This document shows positions 49,301 through 60,498 of a stretch of 64,000 nucleotides of DNA, one piece after another. A model generated the notes under the pieces. It ran no database searches, was not told where the DNA came from, and saw only the letters and a program-made list of their open reading frames with translations. Source of the stretch: Bimastos eiseni (Eukaryota > Annelida > Clitellata > Crassiclitellata > Lumbricidae); NCBI GenBank assembly GCA_959347315.1, contig OY365807.1:37287645-37351644 (forward strand). Direction: 5' to 3'. The first letter of the stretch is position 1, and every line of letters begins with the position of its first letter. Position numbers and translations under genes: made by a program.

Positions 49301-51096
49301 CTCCTGAGTAGCAGCCTTGAAGGGGCGCTATATAAATCTCTGTAAAGAATGAATGAATGATCTTAGCTTATTGCATGTTGCATCAATGGAAGTGCTTTTC
49401 GTAGAAAACGCCATATTTGTGTGTATTGGAACAATGTCAATAACATAAATGTGCAAGAAAGAAAGACACCATAAACTGAAAATAAAAAAATAAGCTACTT
49501 TACAAGTCAGCTTGGTCACTGGATGTATAATAGTATTAGGAAGATTATGTAAGCAAAACTGATGTTCCTTTAGGACCACCCAGCACCTCTGAATAGATAT
49601 CTTGAAGGGGCGCAATATCATAAGTATTTTTGATTGATTGATTGACCCATTGTTATTAACTCTAACTACCATTATATTATGTATTAATGTATTGCTGTGG
49701 TTAACAATAAAACTGATTGATTGATCACATGTAGTAAGCTCCATCTAGGCAGCTTTACTTGTCCATTTTCAACACAAAATTGTTAAAGCAATAATGCATC
49801 ATTGTGTGATTTAAAGTGTTTTGGAGAATGTCAACTTGCTACCTCCTGAATTGCTGCAAGAAAGTTGTCAAATTCAAAGTGGAGCAATAACCTCCAAAAA
49901 TTAAATCCCCAGTAATAGTTTTTTGTTATGTATGGAGACACCCAACACGATAAAATTCACAGCCATTATAAGTCTGCTATTATTTACAATTAGAATTTTA
50001 TGGTCCTCACAGATCAAATCAAATAGGAAATTCATATCTAAATGGATATAAAAAAAATTTACTGAAACAAGTCTGCACTATGCAAAGTAACATAGTAACA
50101 GCACTAGCAGCAGTGGTGGTAGCAATAGCTCAGTGGCAAATTGCAATAACAATAATACAGAATAATAAAACTTATTTTTAAATCAATATCTAACAAACAG
50201 AGCCTGACAATATCTGGTAACATACTGGAGTGTGCAAAGGACTTTTCCACGTTTTCAATTCCCTTTGAAATCTCTTCCTTCAGATGAACTGCAACTGGTG
50301 GCAAAGTCTGGGCATGGACGAGATTTGTCACATCGACCTGACGCACATCAACATATGAGTTTCGAATGAGTGATGATGCCAAACTCCGGGTACTGCCGCT
50401 TTGGCATGACTGCCAGCTACGCTGTCTTCCAACTGACAGAAAAGCTTCTTCCGGATGTTGACACATAGGACACGAAACGACGCTCGATCGTTTGGAATGG
50501 GTGCCATTCAAAGACTTATGCACAGCATCTTCTGATGTAGAGGCATCACTTGATAGAGTCTGAACAATTAAACACTTGCCAGCTGTTTCAAGCAAGCCAG
50601 GCATAGACATGGATCTGCTTGTGTCATTGCCAATTACAGGGCGGTTGAGGTCTTCGGGAGGGGAAGCAGGGGTGATCCAGACGTGTGGAGCATCCCAATC
50701 GACACTCTGTAAGGTCTGGCAACCATTAACAACACACGGAGATGCACTTTCAGCTGCACTAGATGATCGTACTTCTAGAACAGTGCCACAGTGCACATCA
50801 CAGCTTGTGAACAGTCTGAGATACGTTCCTTTTCGGATCAGAGTGTACGGTTCTGTCACCTGGTCCTCGTTTCCTCTAATAAGATCATCCTGAGAAGAGA
50901 TAGCTCGCAAGGCAACATCACTCTGTTCGGACGAGGCACGGCGTCCATTAACAGATAGTCGATGCTCAAGTGCAGATGGTGGCCAGTCAATGGTAGCAAG
51001 TGGTGGACAGCTTGCTGGTATTAAGCCCATAAAATTCAAAACAACAAGCCTTGTCTCCAATGCAAATTCATCTGGTACTGAGACGATTCTTTCCAT
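45854..51096 (-). CDS. BCL2L13: BCL2L13 (Bcl-rambo) homologue, 4 coding exons
   Basis: The coding exons 51096-50226, 48337-48078, 47762-47619 and 46312-45854 sum to 1734 nt, or 577 residues (human about 485), with consistent phases. Residues 11-27 (FALETRLVVLNFMGLIP) match the BH4-like start of BCL2L13. Residues ~320-425 carry the Bcl-2-like core and end in ISRGGW, the BH2-like GGW of the family. Residues 426-552 are a Ser/Thr-rich linker. Residues 553-571 (VPLFLGCCIFAAFGTWMVY) form a tail anchor followed by RRIRKG, typical of mitochondrial outer-membrane targeting. BCL2L13 acts in apoptosis and as a mitophagy receptor. The insert between the BH4-like motif and the core is far longer than in human. 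No WxxL-type LC3 motif is seen in the C-terminal linker; YTLI and YLRL in exon 1 are the nearest fits. Confidence 0.85.
46420..46810 (+). mobile_element. L2/CR1-type LINE 3' end in BCL2L13-like intron 3
   Basis: The translation reads QQISYRVSSLVWHCIDGSAS, then YLQELCCSILNI and HQAFSVANAATWNGLPVALC. The 3' end GGGGTGCTATATAAATT is followed by (AATA)-rich tail. It is antisense to the host gene. Confidence 0.88.
46965..47192 (-). mobile_element. tRNA-derived SINE, copy 3 (minus)
   Basis: The complement has the A-box region GTGATTGGTTAGAGCGGCCG, a degraded B box (GTTCGACCC) and the tail GAAGGGCGATATCAAATAAC. It lies in BCL2L13-like intron 3. Confidence 0.87.
47619..47762 (-). CDS. BCL2L13: BCL2L13-like coding exon 3 (BH2-like GGW)
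   Basis: This is a 144-nt exon with phase 0 at both ends (acceptor TATTGCATAG, donor GTTGG|GTAAGT). The translation runs from VALVLLLSQRVSLTLLAQGD to ITDHIADFIISRGGW, aligning with YLEDYSAEYIIQQGGW of BCL2L13. Confidence 0.88.
48078..48337 (-). CDS. BCL2L13: BCL2L13-like coding exon 2 (start of Bcl-2 core)
   Basis: On the minus strand the acceptor is TTTCTGCTATAG and the donor ACACAG|GTAGCA (phase 0). It encodes VADMLRVIGDRVEDDYYVVL and ends HHSSAGWTQ, equivalent to the ...HASGWNK segment of BCL2L13. Confidence 0.85.
48750..49360 (+). mobile_element. L2/CR1-type LINE 3' portion with ATGA tail
   Basis: Frames read SYYQLRQLRTVSRSLTPDAT, GRIPKFGHVSDYMLDVLHWL and FSVVGLSLWNMLPLALRSKG. The 3' end CTTGAAGGGGCGCTATATAAAT is followed by (AATG)n. 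Frameshifted. It lies in BCL2L13-like intron 1. Confidence 0.88.
49560..49660 (+). mobile_element. LINE 3' tail with GATT microsatellite
   Basis: CTTGAAGGGGCGCAATATCATAAGT followed by TTTTTGATTGATTGATTGA, a truncated 3' end of a related LINE. Confidence 0.6.
50226..51096 (-). CDS. BCL2L13: BCL2L13-like coding exon 1
   Basis: The ATG at 51096 has A at -3 and G at +4. A strong acceptor (CTTTTGCTTGCAG) ends at 51135 on the minus strand, so the exon probably starts at 51134 with a 38-nt 5' UTR and an upstream non-coding exon exists. It encodes residues 1-290: the BH4-like motif, then a long, largely unstructured region with a CPMC pair. The donor is CTCCA|GTATGT (phase 1). Confidence 0.82.
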
Positions 51097-51139
51097 TTTT
51101 CCTTGGTGTGATGAATAAATGAATAATCAATAATCTGCA

Positions 51140-52530
51140 AGCAAAAGCTTAAGAATTCAACTTGTCATTTATAAACTTTGAAATTATGGTTTAAGAAATT
51201 ATTACCCTACTGATGAATTTGATTAAATCACTGTTTCTACAAATTTCACCTTTCTGAATAATCTCAATCAGGAAAAGGTGAGAGAATATGAGCTGGTGCC
51301 GGTAAATGCCAGTGACCAGAGACAAAGAGCCTGTAAGTGATTTAATATGTTGTGCCTATAATGCTCTAACAATAGACATGATGATGTTGGTTAATGGCTG
51401 CTAAAAACATCCCAGTGTTTTTGTTATACATTTGGCACATTTATGACAAGATTCAAAGACATACAAAAATCACCACTTTGGTGTGAATTTGGTGAGCATG
51501 TCAGATATAATGGGTGCTGCATAAAGTTTGATCCATCTTCAGAAATAAGGCATTGGACAAAAGGGAAAGGAAAGCTTTTGCTTTAGTGAGTCAGATTTGG
51601 GGAACACGCCACAAGATCACAGTGAGGACTATAACTTTTGTTCATGTAATGCAAAGGATTCCAAAAACAAATATAGAAATTTATTGTCCCAAGCTTCCTT
51701 GCACTATGAGATTTGAAACCACCTGGCCATTATATACATGTGCCTATTTCACCATAAAATCTAGACAATATTACCTCTCTTCATGAGAAATATTGTACTG
51801 AGGCAGTGTCAAAGAATTTCAGACTGAGCACATGAGCCCAAACTGATTACCCAAAGTAAAATGAAAGATGTTTTGATTAGGACTTCAAAAACATTCTGCT
51901 GAAATGTTGGGACCTAAATTGAATTGGATAATCTTCTGGATGTCAACCTGATTATGGCTTGGATTTAGTGAGCTATCCGATGATGTCCTGTGCAACAAAT
52001 CCTAGTGCTACGATAAATAAAGTTAACAATTAACAGCTAGATAAAGTAATCAATTAATTGTTTAATTAATCAAATAGACTAATTGCAAGCTAAAAATTTA
52101 TCTTATCATGATACAATGTTTGGTTGCCATTGGAGTTAATAAAAGAAATTTACTCCATATTTAAAAGCAGGATGCGCACACATAATCTGATCCACTGTTA
52201 TTGGGCTAATTTATAAAGAGTTCTATATAGAATATAACTCTCCTGATTGTAAGTGGTTAATCGACTCTTCAAACAGAAGTCATCAAAAGGATTCTCGTAC
52301 ACAATGGTAATAATACATCCAATCCCAAACATTGCCTTTTCTGTTACTTAAAGGAAACCTATCCGAAAATTTGAAGAAATTTAAATGCAATGTGAATCAA
52401 TCACATAGTTACAGTGACCTACAGTTCTTCACATTCTATTTGGCCAGCAGTCAAGACATACGATTTTCATTTTTTCTGTGAGCATAGGACAGTAGAGCAA
52501 AAATTCAAGTCAAAGAGATAAGCCTATGAC
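51140..52530. other. Upstream of BCL2L13-like coding exon 1
   Basis: AT-rich, presumably intron if the 60.35-kb first exon is correct. No gene or element recognised. Confidence 0.5.
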
Positions 52531-52649
52531 CTGGCCAGCATTCGGTACCAGTATGAAACAGGATGTGGGAAAAAATGGAGAAAGTGCAAACAAGAGCTAA
52601 AACATTACATGGGGTTACAGAGAATGAAGAAATGGGTACAGGTATGAGC

Positions 52650-53023
52650 TACTAAGTTGCTCCAAATGTCAAAAAATTTTAGGATCACTGAACATATTTA
52701 CGGATCATTCTATAACTTATGTAATAGATGAATTTGACTACTATAGATGCTAGGCATCACCAGGCAAAGTTTTGTGACATTTGGCCTATTGGTTAGAGCG
52801 ATTGACCCGTAATGCTCAGTGTGCGCTGAGTGAGCGGGTTCGACCCTCGTCTGGGGAGTCACTGTGTAGGGACCTTGAACAAGTCCTTCACACATAATTG
52901 CTCTGCAGTAAAACTGCAGTTGCGCCGTCGAGGCGTGTGCACTTCTGAGCAAAAAATGTTGGAAGAAGGGCGATATCAAATTTCAGAATAAAAAATAAAT
53001 AAAAAATTTGGAGCAACTTAGTA
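52650..53023. repeat. 18-bp perfect inverted repeat flanking a SINE
   Basis: TACTAAGTTGCTCCAAAT at 52650-52667 is the exact complement of ATTTGGAGCAACTTAGTA at 53006-53023. The SINE lies between them. Confidence 0.9.
52775..52990 (+). mobile_element. tRNA-derived SINE, copy 4
   Basis: CTATTGGTTAGAGCGATTGA, B box GGGTTCGACCCTC, and tail GGAAGAAGGGCGATATCAAA then an A-rich AATAAAT end. Confidence 0.9.
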
Positions 53024-53411
53024 AATCCGGCCCAGCATGCCTACTAAGAAAGGGAGAGAAGATGTGGACCAACAACATTAGAGAGGACAGAAGATACTTA
53101 ATTGAAGCCTACAAGATTATTACTGGAAAGGACGCAATGCAGACAGTCAGAGAGGTTTTTTTAATTAGCATCAAACAAGACAACTCAAGTGCCATGAACT
53201 ACTTAAGAAACCTAAAGGAACATCAGGGCAGAATTTCTCCAGTGGACGGTTGTGGCCTTGTAGAATGATAGTATGGTGGCTCTATCCCATACACCTAAGT
53301 CTGTAAGCACGTTCATTTTATTTAATTTTATATTTATTTAGTTAATTTAAAGGCATAGTGGTGCATAAGCCACAGATAACCCACATGCAGACAAGAAAAC
53401 CCAATGAAAAC

Positions 53412-53823
53412 TAAGGCTGTCAACGGCTACCCAAGTACCCGACCTAGGCTGACTACCCGCATAATGAAATAGGGTTTCGGGTACCCGAAATTCAGTAAAA
53501 ATGTGCGATTTTACCTGAACATATGCCAGAAATATTCCATTGGTCATATTGGCTGACTACTTGGGCACTGAAATCGGTTCTCGGGTAACGACATTCTGTA
53601 AAAATGCGCGATTTTACCCGAATATATGCCAGAAATATTCCATTACTTATATTGGCTGACTGCCCGGGCAACGAAGTCGATTCTCGGGTGCCCAGCATTC
53701 CGTAAAAATGCGCAATTCCAGACATTTCCTAACAAAATATCCTCGTGGCCGGGTGTCCGAGTACCTGACCGCGCGGGTCGAAGGGTACCCGGGTGGTGAG
53801 TTCAACATTTTTTAACAGCCTTA
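53412..53823. mobile_element. hAT-type MITE (412 bp), internal ~120-bp duplication
   Basis: TAAGGCTGT at the left pairs with ACAGCCTTA at the right. The TSDs are ATGAAAAC (53404-53411) and TTGAAAAC (53824-53831), 7/8. Inside, the block from ATTTTACC..GAA..ATATGCCAGAAATATTCCATT to CGGTTCTCGGGT is repeated about twice. Confidence 0.85.
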
Positions 53824-54439
53824 TTGAAAACTCATTCATATGGCCCAATGCTTGCCTCTGCGAATAATTATTTACATTACAAACAAACCATAACATAACT
53901 AGACAAATGATATCAATCTAATATAACTCAAATTTTATAAAGGGTGAATAAGGTTTCAGCATTAATCTGATTTACTTTATCCAACGACCTATCATCAATT
54001 GTCATAAAATTAGATTAAAAGAACACAGAATGCTTTCACACGTGTACAAACTGGAATATGACAAGCATGTATCATATCCCCAAACCTATTTAACCTAGTA
54101 TTGGACACACTTCACACTACCAATTCAAAAAGCAAGTCGTCATCCCACACAATGTTTGGCATGGACATGAACACAAAACTAGACATAATTTAATCATCTG
54201 AGGATTCATGTTCACTATCTGTGTCGCTGTCATCTGCATCAATGATGCCAGTCTGGACATCATTGATGCAGTCTGTACAATGGCAGATATAATACGTAAA
54301 TACACACTGAGATTAAAAAACTGAGGAACTGTTCAGAGAGGAGAATGAAATCAGCTTTTGGAGCTGCAGAGGGTACCATCCAGATAACTTGAGTTTTAAA
54401 AGCATTCATGAAATGGTGATGAGAAGACATCCCAGAGTA

Positions 54440-54900
54440 AAGACGATTAGTGAGAGATTTAATGTACCCAAATAGAAACAAATTGGGTGCTGGGAGACAT
54501 ATCTCCTTCTCTAAGCACATATCCAACCTCTTGTGCTCCTGCTTCATGTACATTAATGACCTCCAACATATCCGACCCATGCTTTACTTCAAGCATCATG
54601 CCTCCACCATGCTAAATTCGTTGTCCACTCAAAGCCCAATTACTGCAATTCCCTCAAGATCACACAGCTTTTATGGGATGTGGTGGTGCAGCTATGTTCT
54701 GTGCCTTGCAACCAAACGGTTGCCGGATTGCACCTACCTCAAGTCTCTGCTGGTAGACCCTGGACACATTGCTCACTCACAATCGTCTGTGAGGAAGGCC
54801 ATGAGAAACCGCCTCACTCATCTCATCTCCGGGTGGCATCATCCCAGGGTGGCATAAAGCCACTGGACCCACCTTCCAGCAGAGAACTCATCATCATCAC
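54440..54900 (+). mobile_element. Decayed CR1/Rex-like LINE RT fragment
   Basis: The frame at 54450 reads ISFSKHISNLLCSCFMYIND then LQHIRPMLYFKHHASTMLNS, matching the (SFSDHIS..CKSCFYHIRDLRRIRP.LD..TA.TI) RT segment. Downstream is frameshifted. Confidence 0.65.
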
Positions 54901-55319
54901 ATCCCTTAATCCAACCAACTAAATCGCATGCAACTTATCCCACACTCACTACCCAGAGCTGTCGCCAGATCACCGACCAACTCAATTTTCTTAGAGGATT
55001 TTACCCCTACCAATGTCTCAATTTTTCCAGCCGAACTATAACCACAACCTGGACCACGTCTCTGAAATGTTCTGCCTCTTGAATTCAGTACTTTTCGGTT
55101 CCTTAACCATCATTGCCAATCACCCACAATCATCCACATCAGGCTACGCTATCAATTACTCATTGAGCCCTTCACTCGCCGTAATAAGCGATCTGGTAAC
55201 TAATGTCTAGTCACGTCATGAACTCTTACCCCAACACTCTTGATCCTCAACCTTTTATTTCTACTTGACCAACGAGCGCCCGCTGCAACATCTTTTCTGA
55301 TCCTCTGAAAACTGAACTC

Positions 55320-55440
55320 GGACCGCCTTGGACTACCATTTGACAACCCCTCTGACTTGACACAGTGCTCATTAATCAGCTGGCGCTTGGCCTTTGATTG
55401 GAGCTTTGGAAGTGTGGAGATTACGATTACCATGGTTGAG
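55320..55440 (-). repeat. Dispersed repeat, copy E
   Basis: The minus strand reads AATCGTAATCTCCACACTTC, AAGCGCCAGCTGATTAATGAG and GGGTTGTCAAATGGTAGTCC. Confidence 0.65.
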
Positions 55441-56157
55441 ACCCTATACAATCAATTTAGTCTCTATAAATTAGGCTTGTATATACTGTTGAGAGTTTAC
55501 TTCTAATTAAAAAAAACTACAAATAAAATGCTCAAATGTGCTACAAAATCATAGATATATTTCAGTTGAGGCATTGCGTATGCCTAGTGGCCGGCCTACT
55601 CCCAAAGAGCCAGGCTCCTAAATGAATTTGACTTATAGTGAAAGTCATATATTATCGCTCATATACAAAAAACATGCAAAAATACTAACACCGAGTTCTT
55701 CAAATAAAGTATAATTCCAACTGTAGTGAGATAAACACTTACCCCTACCAAATACCTGAATTATAACCGTGGCAGGATTTTTCTAAACCTACAATGTATT
55801 TTAATTTTATCTGGACAACTACATATGCGCTCTGCAACAAATTCGTTATCTTTAGCATTCAGCGCAGGTACGCTCACAACTGCTACAGCGCCTTCCTTCA
55901 CTCGCAAAGACATACGCTTGCTGTTATTGAGAGTAGGCCAACCGCGATTTCTTCATTTTACTGCAATTGTTAACCAACTATCCGAAAAAACCTCTTCAGA
56001 AATTGAAAACAATTAGCGGTTGCTGTATTATAACAAGAAAGTCTAGTCATTATCTTTAACGACAAACAATGATACTATGTTATCGAGTTCTTTGAAGAAA
56101 AGCTATTTTAGGATTTTCATATTTCATGCTATAAAATAATGCACTGGCACAAATGTC

Positions 56158-56224
56158 AAATGAATGAATTTACCAATGAATTGAAATTGTCAAATGAATG
56201 AATTTACCAATGAATCGAAATTGA
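56158..56224. repeat. 33-bp direct duplication
   Basis: Two copies of TCAAATGAATGAATTTACCA with ATGAAT(T/C)GAAATTG. Confidence 0.85.
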
Positions 56225-56484
56225 ATTGCTCACGTACAACGTATACAGATCGAAAAATAATATAGAAGAGCTAAGAACCAATTGCTTTAGGTGTGTTCTC
56301 ATTATAGTGTGGCGGACAAGGCATGAAGGATTTATTTGAAAATAATCGGCTCGCCATATTTTAACGTGTATTTTTTACAGTGTTGCAACTTGGGTATAGG
56401 AGGGAACCGAAGACCGATCGGCGGTTTTTAATACGCATGAATTGGCTTGAGTATAGCCTGACACGATTTTATTAGCAACCTTCA

Positions 56485-56945
56485 TAAAAACTGAAACTAA
56501 CCTATCCGCTTGCAGAGCAGTGGGTCAACTGTATCTGTTGACGACCTCACGAACAGGTCTCGATGGAAATATTGCAGCTGCCAGGATATGGACGGTGCCG
56601 AAACAGCCGGACTTCTCTGGCTTGAAACTGTCACGATGGACGGTGACAAAACAGCCGGAATTCGCTGACCCGTGTAATTTATAAACTTGCTGATATTTTA
56701 TAAATCTAAACAGTGCCTTAATTGAGTAAATTTCGTTAAGTTGATAAAGCATTGTACGGAATGTAATGTATAGCTCAAAAATAGCATACTTATGTTTGCT
56801 GACTTGGTGACACCAATACTCTGGCATTCTCAAGCTTTAATTGCCTGTCTTGCTATGGCTGCTTACATAAGGAAATGCTTGGGTTATGGCAAGTATAAAA
56901 AGACCTCTGAGGGACAGTCATGGATCCATACAATCCAACAAAAAT
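56485..56945 (+). repeat. Segmental duplication, copy 1
   Basis: Shares TCGATGGAAA(T/C)ATTGCAG, CTTCTCTGGCTTGAA, ATCTAAACAGTGC and AAT TGCCTGTCTTG(C/T)TATGGCTGCTT in order with 58370-58985. Confidence 0.85.
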
Positions 56946-57189
56946 AATGAACTGCCTGGAAGACTTGTAATGAGTGGACTACCCAAATGTATCCTACTTA
57001 ATATTATTTCGAAGCCAGGGCCCTATAGAGAAAATGTGATACATTTGGGAAATCACTTCTTCTCTAGCAAGCAATTGGAAAGTAGTTCTGTGTTGACCTC
57101 AGGTCTGAAGTCGACATCTAACTATCTTCACACACCTTATTAATCCTCATATCAGACTAAATGCAACATATTATTCACTCAACGCCTCA

Positions 57190-57290
57190 GAAACAATGCA
57201 GCATTCTTGGATAATCTGGTGTCCTGCGTTTGGATTTTGATTGGCGCTTTAGAAGTTTTGAGAAGTTGACGATTATGATCAGAGTTTACA
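57190..57290 (-). repeat. Dispersed repeat, copy F
   Basis: The minus strand reads ATCATAATCGTCAACTTCTC, AAAACTTCTAAAGCGCCAAT and AACGCAGGACACCAG. Confidence 0.6.
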
Positions 57291-58369
57291 GCAGATTTTT
57301 ATACGGTGTGCCATTCTCTATTCGTCTGTGTATTTATTCGTGTTGAATTGTTTACGTTTGTAGGCAATTAATTATCAGAATTTAACCAAAGGAGGATACA
57401 CGGATCTTAAACTATATCGACACTGACAAAAGTGAGTGAACAGTAAGACAGAAAAGAAAATTAGAAAGTAGATTTAGAATAAAACTGAGAGTAGGGCAGT
57501 GAGACTTAAGTGAAAACTATGAAAAACACAGTGAATGCACTGAGAATGGAGACAGAAAGTAACGAAACAATCTGATGATGATGATGAGTTCTCTGCTTGT
57601 ATATGCTTCCCGGGGTTGAGAAGAGTGAGGTGGTTTCCAATTGCTTTCCTTCCTCGTGGACAATTCTGGGTAATCAAGTTGAAAGAGACAAAACTCTTAA
57701 GGTTAAAACTTACTCTGTATACTATAGACCTCTGCATATTGGGCAATGGATCCTCTTGTCCATTTGTCTCCTCTTTCCATTGTCAGTTCCTTCTCGACCT
57801 CGTTCCAAGACATCTCGGGTGTCTTTGAGGTTTTCCGGGAAGTTTTAAAAGACAAAACAGTGATGCATAATATTGCAAAGCAAGAAAGGGAGTGCGCTAG
57901 ACGACAGGGAGAGAAAGATGTGGAATAGCTTAGGATAGACTGAAACAGAGCAAACAGTAACTTTATTACTTAACTGAGCTACAATATGCCAACGAAATTT
58001 TTCTATGGCAAAGCATATATAGGGATATATTATCAAAAGCTTTTGTTAAAAATCTGGTTCAGCCAGACCTAAGATAAAGACTAGGGAACAAGAAGGGGAG
58101 AAAATAGGGTCAGCAGATCAAAGAAGAGACAAAATTGAGCTATAGCCATAAGCAAATTTAAGACAACAGGAAGAGAACTAACAAACAGACAGGCAGACAA
58201 GACAGACATTGCTGTGTCTCATTATCTTAATTGGCATTCCGCTTCTTAGCATCTTCCAAACGACCTGACGATTTTGTCAACAACCAATCATCTGTCCACC
58301 GCCAATTAAGTGACCTATCAACTCTATCAACTCCGGATAAGTCGCAAACCTTCATAGAAAATAGACACT

Positions 58370-58985
58370 AAAACTAACCTAGCTGCTTGTAGGACATCCG
58401 AATCATTGCAGTTGCTCTTGACTGGAATTGAGATCCTTAGAAGGAAGAGCTTCACACGACCGGCGGTTGACGGCATCACGTAATGTCTCGATGGAAACAT
58501 TGCAGTTGGAGACAGCTGGCAGACAGCTTGCAGACAGCAGGTAGGAAGGACTTCTCTGGCTTGAAGCTGCCAGGATGGAGAGTACCAAAACTCCATGTCA
58601 GATGCCACAATGCCTATATACCAGGATGGACGGTGCCAAAACTGCCGGAATTCTCTAGCTTGAAACTGCCAGGATGGACAGTGCCAAACAGCCGGAATTC
58701 AGTGACCTGTGAAATTTATAAACCTGCTGATGTTGCATAAATCTAAACAGTGCTTTAATTCAGTGAATTTAATTAAGGGGATAAAACATTGTAAAGAATG
58801 TAATTTATAAATTAGGTCAGGAATAGCAACTTATTTTGCTAACTTGGAGCTACCATCTTCTGGCACTCTGAAGCTCAAATTGCCTGTCTTGTTATGGCTG
58901 CTTGCATGAAAATACTTGGGTTATGGCTAGAATAAAAAGTCCTCCGAGGAACAGTCATGGGTTCATGGAATCCAATGCTGCAAGT
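58370..58985 (+). repeat. Segmental duplication, copy 2
   Basis: The diverged second copy of 56485-56945. It has an internal expansion of the ~60-bp GGATGGACGGTGCCAAAAC unit to three or four copies (58570-58700). Both end in GACAGTCATGG or AACAGTCATGG followed by ATCCAA/GAATCCAA. Confidence 0.85.
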
Positions 58986-59159
58986 TCCTAGCACCAGGTC
59001 TTCAAAAGTCGTGACCAGCGACAGAGGATTACAAAATAGGCAAAGGTACTTCAATTTTAATTCCCTGCAAATAACTACTTCAATTTTAATTTACAGCACC
59101 GCGAAGTAAACTATCATAATTGATCCTAGCAGAGAAGTCATGATATCATGTCTCCAATA

Positions 59160-59322
59160 AGTAACAAAAGGGAAGGGGTTGGGGTAGGGCTGGGGTAAGG
59201 GAGAGGGCTGGGGTAAGGGTTAGGGTTAGGGCTGGGGTAAGGATTAGGGTTAGGTTTGGGGTCAGGATTAGGGCTGGAGTTAGGGTTTGAGTTGTGGTTG
59301 ATGTTAGGGTCAGGGTTCAATT
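59160..59322. repeat. Interstitial telomere-like tract
   Basis: Degenerate GGGTTA/GGGCTGGGGTAA units with perfect AAGGGTTAGGGTTAGGG at the centre, running 5'-TTAGGG-3' on the plus strand. Confidence 0.88.
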
Positions 59323-59418
59323 CTGACCACCACCGTAATTGTAGTCTCGACTTGTTACGCTATTATATCCACCACAGTAGGCCTATTGTACTATCCCCGC
59401 ACAGAAACTGGTTAGCGG

Positions 59419-59707
59419 CAGAGGTGTAACAAGGTATTGAAAAGTGGGGGCCATAATTTAAAAAATATTGGACAAAGCGGACAAAATTTCTTTCCCCCCA
59501 CTTTTTGAATATTGCCCTCCAGAAATTTGAAAAATGGGGGGGGGGGCACAAAATATTTTAACAAAGGTAATCTTAAAAAGCCATTGGATAAACATAAAAA
59601 AAACGATTTGGGGGGCACATGGGGGCACTGAGCACTAAAACTGGAAGGCTTTGCCCCTCCAGTTTTGAAACTGGGAGAGCAGGTGCCCCCCGCTTGTTAC
59701 ACCCCTA
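59419..59707. mobile_element. hAT MITE (289 bp) with perfect 8-bp TSD
   Basis: CAGAGGTGTAACAAG at the left pairs with the complement of TAGGGGTGTAACAAG at the right. GTTAGCGG flanks both sides (59411-59418 and 59708-59715). The interior is rich in G runs. Confidence 0.93.
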
Positions 59708-60347
59708 GTTAGCGGTGAACTAAAATTACGTGCAAGTTTGTTTCAATGCGTTGCGGTGAACTAATATTGAAGTACCTAGGCAAGTACAAACTGAAGGATC
59801 CAGTGACCCAGAATCCTAAAAATGGTCAGGATTTCTAGCCTAAATCTGTACTGCAGGTAAAATGAAAATTGATCTGTTGAATATCAACGTATTAGTGATA
59901 TTATCACACTGGACAGCGTAGTTGACCTATTATAAATAGCCCATTAAGCACTAAAATATGATCAATTCAATCTTATCTTCAATTTACAATTAATGTTCAA
60001 ACTTCTAATTAGGCCAAGGCTACTCGAGAACACGAGAAGACGAAAACACGCCCATGTAGAAATAAGATCAGAGAAAGAGAACAAATGCAGCCAGGAAAAC
60101 AATAGGCCATACAACAGAAAAACAGAAGAAATGAGAGAGAGAGATTTGTTAAAATTAACACTTAGTAAAATACCAAAAATAATTTTATTTTAGGCCTACC
60201 CCAGCAGGCCTAGTTATAAAGTATCGTCGACAGGTCTAAATGGCAAATAACATAATAGCATCAAAATTTGTAGCTTAAGATCGATAATTCGATCTCCAAA
60301 ATGAAAAAAATTCGATAAGAAATCGTTTTGTAATTTGATAAGTCTAC

Positions 60348-60490
60348 CTGCTACTTCTCGACGAAAATTCAATCGAAACAGAAGCTGGCGGTGCAGAATT
60401 CGGAAGAACTGCAACGAATAACAGCAGAAAACCGGAATTTGACCGTCTTCTTCGAGATCTACGCCGCAACTAACAAGTTCAATACGCTAA
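60348..60490 (-). other. Candidate 5' non-coding exon for the BCL2L13-like gene
   Basis: The coding exon begins just after a strong acceptor at 51135, so a non-coding first exon is needed. The first CpG-rich stretch upstream on this strand is here, and it ends in a good donor (GTAGCAG|GTAGAC at 60348). A CRE palindrome lies immediately upstream. The link to the gene is inferred only; it requires a 9.2-kb first intron. Confidence 0.3.
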
Positions 60491-60498
60491 CGCAATCA

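Larger units (their letters stand above)
52540..53270 (+). mobile_element. LINE RT relic split by a SINE
   Basis: Before the SINE one frame reads EKMEKVQTRA (like IEKVQRRAT). After it, NNIREDRRYLIEAYKIITGK matches the (R.RGDLIE.YKI.TGK) LINE motif. Decayed. Confidence 0.55.

Noticed and set aside
55825..56016. Open frame with a mitochondrial-presequence-like start (MRSATNSLSLAFS...)
   Set aside because: Only 63 codons, no recognisable family and no convincing flanking splice sites; cannot be supported.
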